Shown: one piece after another, positions 4,633 to 8,380 of the stretch
Layout: the number at the start of each line of letters is the position of its first letter
How positions within the stretch are numbered: position 1 is the stretch's first letter
Source of the DNA: Sporolactobacillus pectinivorans
GTDB taxonomy: Bacteria > Bacillota > Bacilli > Bacillales > Sporolactobacillaceae
DNA: 8,380 bases
Assembly (NCBI RefSeq): GCF_002802965.1
Contig: NZ_NXGA01000003.1
Span: 1 to 8,380, forward strand
Reading direction: 5' to 3'
Position numbers and translations under genes: made by a program
The notes under the pieces: generated by a model
Told to the model about the DNA's origin: nothing
Seen by the model: the letters and a program-made list of their open reading frames with translations, nothing else
The model's database searches: none

Positions 4633-5439
4633 ATGGAAATAATAACATTCGCAGCCGTTAAAGGTGGAGTAGGAAAAACAACATTATCCTATAATTTTTC
4701 CGCATATTTAGCTGACTTGGGGTACAAAGTATTAATGATAGATTTTGATCATCAATGCAATTTATCTCAAATATTAGGAATTTATGATCAAAAAAATACT
4801 GTTTTATCTATATTCGAAAAAATAGATGCACTACATATTGAAGAAAAAGTTAAGATACACCATATTAATAACAATATAGATCTTATCAGTGGATTTTTGC
4901 GTTTAGATGAGTATGAGAAGCATATGAGTACGACAGATGGAAAAGACATGCAATTATATATGTGGCTGGATGATTACTATGAAGAATATAATATTGGTCA
5001 ATATGACTATATTATTATTGATACACATCCTGATTTCAGTACATCAACAAGAAATGCAATTGTTGTAAGCCATAAAGTAATTTCTCCTAATAAGCCAAGT
5101 GGATTTAGTGATGATTCGAATGCAAACATTTCATATCGTATTAATAAATTAAAGAAGGATTTAATTGACTTTAGGACACGAGAAAGTTATGTAACAGCTA
5201 AACTTTTTTTCGTTGGAAATATGGTCAAACATAATACTAAATCATCAATCAATTTTAAAAAAAGCATTGAAAATCAAGAAAATTATATAACTTATTTTCC
5301 TGATAAGGAATTAATTACACGCAGTGTTTTAGAAAAAAAGCCAATTGTATCATTTAAACAAGAACCTACAATATACTTAAAGGAAAAAAGTTTTTTTCAG
5401 CAATTTATAAATAGTTGTAAAGCTATTAAAGATGCTTGA
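4633..5439 (+). CDS. parA: ParA-family partition ATPase
   Basis: This 268-residue protein is a Walker-type ParA/Soj ATPase that positions plasmid copies on the nucleoid. The deviant Walker A motif KGGVGKTT (10-17) has the signature lysine K10. Walker A' is VLMIDFDHQCNLSQ (33-46) and Walker B is YDYIIIDTHPDFS (124-136). There is no N-terminal helix-turn-helix, so it is the short type Ib form, expected to work with a small DNA-binding partner rather than a large ParB; that partner follows 108 bp downstream. Start: GGAGGTG at 4621-4627, 5 nt before the ATG. The 14-bp repeat motif lies just before this gene and again before the partner. The sequence looks intact. A regulatory or capsule-type relative of ParA is less likely given the neighbours. 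Confidence 0.93.
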   Translation: MEIITFAAVKGGVGKTTLSYNFSAYLADLGYKVLMIDFDHQCNLSQILGIYDQKNTVLSIFEKIDALHIEEKVKIHHINNNIDLISGFLRLDEYEKHMSTTDGKDMQLYMWLDDYYEEYNIGQYDYIIIDTHPDFSTSTRNAIVVSHKVISPNKPSGFSDDSNANISYRINKLKKDLIDFRTRESYVTAKLFFVGNMVKHNTKSSINFKKSIENQENYITYFPDKELITRSVLEKKPIVSFKQEPTIYLKEKSFFQQFINSCKAIKDA

Positions 5440-5482
5440 TTAGTACAAAGTAAAAAGAGTACTTTAACTTTTACTCACATAA

Positions 5483-5518
5483 GCATAAGTATATATACCA
5501 ACATGTGTATGTTTATGC
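5483..5518 (+). promoter_or_regulatory. par motif and stable hairpin before the ParB-like gene
   Basis: TGTGTATGTTTATG (5504-5517) is an exact copy of the motif upstream of parA. As RNA, GCATAAGTATATATA (5483-5497) can pair with TGTGTATGTTTATGC (5504-5518) over 15 positions, counting four G-U pairs, around a 6-nt loop. The same DNA may thus be a protein-binding site and a hairpin in the parA-to-partner transcript, limiting or protecting downstream message. Confidence 0.5.
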
Positions 5519-5547
5519 ACATAATTCATTATGAAAGGTGTTTTAAA

Positions 5548-5805
5548 ATGGCGTTTAATAAAAAAATTGATAGTAACAATCAAGAAAATAATATAGAAAA
5601 AGCTTTAGAAAATGCAGTATCACCTAATACATCATATAAAAAAATAGAGATTAAAAAGGATAAAATTAAAGAAAAGAAAAAGAGATATCAATTTATGTTA
5701 CAGCCTTCAGTTAGAAAAAAACTAGATGAGTTAGTTGAAGAAAATAATTATTCATCATCTTCAGAATTTTTAAACGAGATTATAAAACAATTATATGTAA
5801 ACTAG
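5548..5805 (+). CDS. parB: ribbon-helix-helix ParB-like partition protein
   Basis: This 85-residue protein is the likely centromere-binding partner of ParA. Residues 1-45 are polar and lysine-rich and probably disordered; in related small partners this tail stimulates the ParA ATPase. Residues 46-85 (RYQFMLQPSVRKKLDELVEE, then NNYSSSSEFLNEIIKQLYVN) fit a ribbon-helix-helix fold: one beta-strand, two helices. The ATG at 5548 is preferred because AAAGGTG lies 7 nt upstream. A longer frame from 5503 has no ribosome site and would translate through the repeat motif. It lies 108 bp after parA and before a strong terminator, forming one cassette. Equivalents in other plasmids repress their own operon by binding repeats, which fits the motif at 5504-5517. 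I use parB only as a role label. Confidence 0.8.
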   Translation: MAFNKKIDSNNQENNIEKALENAVSPNTSYKKIEIKKDKIKEKKKRYQFMLQPSVRKKLDELVEENNYSSSSEFLNEIIKQLYVN

Positions 5806-5847
5806 TTTTACATATTATATTTCAGATAAATGAAGGGAAAGTTAAGA

Positions 5848-5894
5848 AAACCCTATTAACAAAGAATTTGATTTGTTAATAGGGTTTATTTTTG
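5848..5894. terminator. strong bidirectional terminator after the partition cassette
   Basis: A perfect 16-bp stem (5848-5863 with 5872-5887, arms beginning AAACCCTATTAAC) encloses an 8-nt loop and is followed by ATTTTTG. The left flank gives TTTTC on the minus strand, so it can also stop leftward transcripts. It closes the parA-parB transcript 42 bp after the stop codon. Confidence 0.88.
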
Positions 5895-5903
5895 TGTTTA
5901 CTC

Positions 5904-5963
5904 AAAAATAAACTTGTAAGTATATATATAAATAAGAACATCAATAAACTTGTAAGTACTTAA
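5904..5963 (+). repeat. 12-bp periodic repeat, cluster A
   Basis: The core (G/A)TAA(G/A)TA recurs with 12-bp spacing: GTAAGTA at 5916, ATAAATA at 5928, ATCAATA at 5940, GTAAGTA at 5952, with a weaker match at 5904. The 16-base segment AATAAACTTGTAAGTA occurs twice (5907-5922 and 5943-5958). Confidence 0.6.
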
Positions 5964-6216
5964 TATTGAAATAGCAACTTATATTATTAAGAAACACAAT
6001 TTAATGTCAGTAAATAAAAGAAGATTGTTACCAGAAAAAATAGAGATATAAACATAACAAAATGCAAACGTGACTTTGAATAAGGTAGTAAAGATGATAT
6101 ACCTATTAAAGAAAAAAATGAAACATTTAACAACTATGTACTTTATGTCATTATGAAATGATATTTTTGAGATCAATAAAGAGATATTGGATAAAACCTC
6201 TAATATTACATATTAG

Positions 6217-6268
6217 TTATTTTTAAATTTTAATTAATATATTTTATTATATAAATTAAATTTAAAAT
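6217..6268. other. 52-bp tract of pure A/T
   Basis: No G or C occurs between 6217 and 6268. The two halves are roughly inverted (TTTTAAATTTTAATTAATAT against ATAAATTAAATTTAAAAT). It could be an unwinding element or simply very relaxed DNA. It sits between repeat clusters A and B. Confidence 0.5.
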
Positions 6269-6333
6269 CAATTTGCAAAAAAGAACTAGATAATTTATAC
6301 TTAAGCTAAATTAAAAGTTCACTAAAACGAACT

Positions 6334-6453
6334 ATTAATATAAATGTAAGTAAAGAAGTATTCATAACTGTAAGTATAAGTATAAATAATTATGTAAATA
6401 GAGATATTAATATGATAATAAGTAAAATAGTAAATAGGATAATAAATAAGCAA
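6334..6453 (+). repeat. 12-bp periodic repeat, cluster B
   Basis: Ten consecutive units keep an exact 12-bp register: ATTAATA at 6334, GTAAGTA 6346, GTATTCA 6358, GTAAGTA 6370, ATAAATA 6382, GTAAATA 6394, ATTAATA 6406, ATAAGTA 6418, GTAAATA 6430 and ATAAATA 6442. The frame through them stays open and yields tetrapeptide-like steps (NVSK, TVSI, YVNR, IISK, IVNR, IINK) but has no start codon. Confidence 0.6.
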
Positions 6454-6503
6454 TATATGTCCCTAATCATAACTATAGAGCAAAGTTGGTTGTTTACTTA
6501 TAA

Positions 6504-6551
6504 ACGTAAATAAGAACGCAAATAAAGACGTAAGTAAAGATATAAGTATTA
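6504..6551 (+). repeat. 12-bp tandem repeat, cluster C
   Basis: Four abutting units are clear: ACGTAAATAAGA (6504), ACGCAAATAAAG (6516), ACGTAAGTAAAG (6528) and ATATAAGTATTA (6540). Read in frame they give NVNK-NANK-DVSK-DISI, followed by KLNN and a stop. The array ends 41 bp before the next gene. Its register is shifted by 4 bp (one reading-frame step) relative to cluster B. Confidence 0.7.
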
Positions 6552-6592
6552 AGTTAAATAATTAAAATTAATGATTAAAGGAGCGTTTTAAT

Positions 6593-7216
6593 ATGGCTAA
6601 CACTAAAACACAGAAGATATTAAGTATCTCAAAAACAAAAAGTGAGAATATCGCAGAATGGTTTGTCAGTGACGCACAGTGGAAATTATTAGCTGAACAT
6701 TTAGAGTTAGGTAAAACAGCTATCTTCAAATATAAGAAACTAATCAAGATCAAAACTGAAGAAAAGGACGCACTTTATGCGTTAGGAGATATCTTCACGT
6801 TGAATCAACTAAACACTGTCATTGAGCTATTTAACGACGCTATAGAACACCCTGAAAAGTATAAAAAACCGAAGAAAAAATCTGACGTCGATTTAAAAGC
6901 ACAGGCTGATGTCATTCAAAAACATACGAAAGATATGAATATGGATTATTTAGGTTATCAAGGTAAGCCGACGGCAAGGAAAGAGAAAGCCGAAATAGAA
7001 ACTGAAAACAAAACAGATAAACGGGCTCAAATCCCTGACAAATCAGAAGTTATCGCTAAACATAATGCTGAGCGTAAAGCGATGAAAGAAGAAATAGAAG
7101 CTTTGCCTAAAGATAGCCAAGAACGAATAGAAAAAGAACGAGCGTATAAGCAATCAGAAGGCGATAGAATCGCTGAATTTTGGGACGCACAAAAGCGAGA
7201 ACAGGAAGATAAGTAG
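6593..7216 (+). CDS. charged hypothetical protein, first gene of a phage-like operon
   Basis: I do not recognise this 207-residue protein. The start follows AAAGGAG (6577-6583) by 9 nt. Residues about 15-90 are a mixed, probably folded region (NIAEWFVSDAQWKLLAEHLE, then LGKTAIFKYKKLIKI and DALYALGDIFTLNQLNTVIE) that may be mostly helical. From about 90 onward it is very rich in K, E, D, R and Q (DKSEVIAKHNAERKAMKEEI and on to QKREQEDK), suggesting long helices or coiled coil. No signal peptide or membrane segment is seen. The stop overlaps the ribosome site of the RusA-type gene, so the two are co-expressed. Base use differs clearly from the A/T-rich DNA just upstream, with far more GAC, GCG and CGT-type codons. 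A phage early or packaging-associated role is only a guess from context. Confidence 0.75.
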   Translation: MANTKTQKILSISKTKSENIAEWFVSDAQWKLLAEHLELGKTAIFKYKKLIKIKTEEKDALYALGDIFTLNQLNTVIELFNDAIEHPEKYKKPKKKSDVDLKAQADVIQKHTKDMNMDYLGYQGKPTARKEKAEIETENKTDKRAQIPDKSEVIAKHNAERKAMKEEIEALPKDSQERIEKERAYKQSEGDRIAEFWDAQKREQEDK

Positions 7217-7228
7217 GAGTGAATAGCG

Positions 7229-7657
7229 ATGGCTAAGGTATGGAGATACACAATCAAGTTACCACCTATGGGGACACCGAGACCTCGTACAAGACGTTTA
7301 GATGATGGACGTACTATCACGTATTATGACCAGTCTTATAGTGATTATTTAGACGCAATACAAGCCGAACTAGCGAAAGATAATGCGATTAATGATGATT
7401 TTTATGACGTGATAAATACCGAGTTAGGCGTGAAAGCTGAAATCATGTTTTACGTACAAGCGCCAAGAAGTCAAAAGCGAATAAAAAAGCTAACAAGGAC
7501 GACAGCACCTGATATAGATAACTTGCTCAAAGCAGCATTAGACGGCATCTTCAGAGGATTAGAAGTCAAAGACAGCCGAGTAGCATTGGTATCAATGGGC
7601 AAGTTTCAAGAAATGGAAAATCCAAGAACTGAGATAGTTTTAAGGGGGATTGAGTAA
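7229..7657 (+). CDS. rusA: RusA-family Holliday-junction resolvase
   Basis: This 142-residue protein matches RusA-type crossover-junction endonucleases, which cut four-way DNA junctions during phage recombination and before packaging. The N-terminal YTIKLPPMGTPRPR (7-20) is the usual opening. The active-site block PDIDNLLKAALDGI (94-107) supplies D95, D97 and K101, and D115 in LEVKDSRVAL corresponds to the last catalytic aspartate, the pattern known for E. coli RusA (D70, D72, K76, D91). Length is typical and all expected acidic residues are present, so it should be active. Start: GGAGT (7216-7220), 8 nt before the ATG, overlapping the preceding stop codon. Its stop TAATG shares one base with the next start, so the three genes form a tight operon. 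RusA is mostly carried by phages and prophages. Confidence 0.88.
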   Translation: MAKVWRYTIKLPPMGTPRPRTRRLDDGRTITYYDQSYSDYLDAIQAELAKDNAINDDFYDVINTELGVKAEIMFYVQAPRSQKRIKKLTRTTAPDIDNLLKAALDGIFRGLEVKDSRVALVSMGKFQEMENPRTEIVLRGIE

Positions 7658-8380
7658 TGGCGAACACAAATTTAGATAAGTTTCTAGTGATAGAACAAAT
7701 GATGGACGAGGCACAGGGCTTAATGGAGCCGTATTTAAGCAGTTTAGAGCAACGTTATGAGTATATGAATGTGTTGAGAAAAGAATATAGTAATCTATCG
7801 CATACACTAGGCAAGATACAGCAACGTGTAATCAAGCAAGGTGATAAGCTCGAAGTAGACGCAGACGTAAAGAATGTAGCACAAAGTGCAAGAGACCGAA
7901 TAGACGAGCATATAGAGGCGATAGAAGAAGATAAAGCAGATGGAGATAATCAACCATCGGTTAAGCAATTAAAACGTGCTAGAGAAAAGTTAGACGGCGA
8001 ATTAGACGAAGACAGCATAGGAGAAGCATGGCGATTGTTGAAAGTTCGAAAAATAGAAATCGAAGAGTTAAATGTGCTTATGGACTTAATCGACGCTATG
8101 GAAGACGGTAAACAAGATAAAGCAGAGAGTATTGTTAAAAAGATTGAAAAGCTAAGAAGTGATTATACAAGTGGCTTTGTACGCTATAGAGAAGCATTAG
8201 AGCAAGGAGAAGACGTACAAAAAGAAGTTGATAATGTTATCGGCGATTTAGAAGATAGTGGCTATATACAAGAGGCTGAGAGCCTTACAGACGCAAGACC
8301 TAGTATTGCAGAAGAAAGAGGATTAAGACCTGACGCACAACCGCTTCTAGACCTTTTAAACCCTATTAAGAGTGCAGGTT
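7657..8380 (+). CDS. coiled-coil-rich hypothetical protein, runs off the window
   Basis: At least 241 codons are open from the ATG at 7657 to the end of the window; the C-terminus is missing. The start shares one base with the resolvase stop (TAATG) and has AAGGGGGA upstream, so translation is probably coupled. The sequence is rich in E, D, K, L and I, with long stretches of likely helix: MDEAQGLMEPYLSSLEQRYE (16-35), IDEHIEAIEEDK (82-93), LKRAREKLDGELDED (105-119) and VRKKIEIEEL-type heptads beyond 129. Only the last 40 residues (ARPSIAEERGLRPDAQPLLD and after) look less helical. No catalytic motif, membrane segment or signal peptide is visible. I do not recognise the family. A phage structural, assembly or scaffold-type role would fit coiled coils, but this is a guess. 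Confidence 0.8.
   Translation, partial: MANTNLDKFLVIEQMMDEAQGLMEPYLSSLEQRYEYMNVLRKEYSNLSHTLGKIQQRVIKQGDKLEVDADVKNVAQSARDRIDEHIEAIEEDKADGDNQPSVKQLKRAREKLDGELDEDSIGEAWRLLKVRKIEIEELNVLMDLIDAMEDGKQDKAESIVKKIEKLRSDYTSGFVRYREALEQGEDVQKEVDNVIGDLEDSGYIQEAESLTDARPSIAEERGLRPDAQPLLDLLNPIKSAG

Larger units (their letters stand above)
5895..6592. other. about 700 bp of extremely A+T-rich DNA without an intact gene
   Basis: No frame here has both a ribosome site and sensible protein. A rightward start at 6004 (MSVNKRRLLPEKIEI) stops after 15 codons, and shifted frames downstream to about 6230 give scattered protein-like bits such as KDDIPIKEKNETFNNYVLY, so a decayed small gene is possible. A leftward open frame at 5979-6176 lacks a ribosome site and I reject it. 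The stretch holds three clusters of a 12-bp repeat (listed separately), a 52-bp run of only A and T (6217-6268) and a small inverted repeat AGTTC...GAACT near 6316-6332. Confidence 0.6.

Noticed and set aside
5503..5547. Longer N-terminus for the ribbon-helix-helix protein
   Set aside because: The upstream ATG codons have no ribosome site and lie in the repeat motif and hairpin; the ATG at 5548 has AAAGGTG at the right distance.
5979..6176. Leftward 65-codon open frame with membrane-like residues
   Set aside because: No Shine-Dalgarno sequence, a composition that simply reflects A/T-rich DNA, and protein-like bits on the opposite strand.
6568..6753. Leftward 61-codon open frame
   Set aside because: It overlaps the start and ribosome site of the rightward operon gene and has no signal of its own.
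7027..7320. Leftward 97-codon open frame
   Set aside because: It is antisense to two coupled genes with good starts, one of them a clear RusA-type resolvase.

Overview
The window looks like part of a low-GC Firmicutes plasmid, most likely from the family Staphylococcaceae (Staphylococcus, Mammaliicoccus, Macrococcus or a close relative). The support is the strong A/T bias, the GGAGG-type ribosome sites, a Rep_3-type initiator with tandem iterons, a MazE/MazF-type addiction pair and a ParA plus ribbon-helix-helix partition pair. The species is inferred from style, not from a database match.

Left part (1-1330): the replication module. A Rep_3 initiator gene runs leftward from 1011 to 145. Its promoter, an iteron-like inverted repeat, an inverted half-iteron, four and a half tandem 22-bp iterons and an A+T-rich stretch lie immediately upstream. 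Rep probably both fires the origin and represses its own promoter. Middle-left (1330-2530): a weak coding remnant ending at a clear rho-independent terminator, then a leftward mazE-mazF-type operon whose upstream region carries four TTTACAT-like repeats spaced in multiples of 10 bp.

Middle (2530-4470): mostly decayed DNA with one intact-looking small locus. That locus is a 32-residue hydrophobic peptide gene (2616-2714, minus) with a strong Shine-Dalgarno sequence that can be hidden in a hairpin. A promoter-like element points the other way, so an antisense RNA would start inside the peptide mRNA leader. Together they look like a candidate type I toxin-antitoxin locus. Around it are the C-terminal fragment of a second Rep_3-like gene, a rightward gene remnant full of stops, a 46-bp near-perfect palindrome and a helix-turn-helix gene split by one in-frame amber codon.

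Right-middle (4470-5900): a partition cassette, parA followed by a small ribbon-helix-helix protein, closed by a strong bidirectional terminator. A 14-bp motif (TGTGTATGTTTRTG) lies just before each of the two genes and twice, inverted, in the palindrome at 3856-3901. It is a good candidate for the centromere and operator. Then comes about 700 bp of extremely A+T-rich DNA (5895-6592) without an intact gene. It contains three clusters of a degenerate 12-bp tandem repeat and a 52-bp run of pure A/T.

Right end (6593-8380): base composition changes visibly to a richer, more codon-regular style. A tight rightward operon begins: an unrecognised charged protein, a RusA-type Holliday-junction resolvase and a coiled-coil-rich protein that runs off the window. 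RusA points to a phage-derived module or a phage-plasmid. The overall picture is a mosaic plasmid holding two replicon histories, at least one and possibly two addiction systems, a partition system and the start of a phage-like operon.
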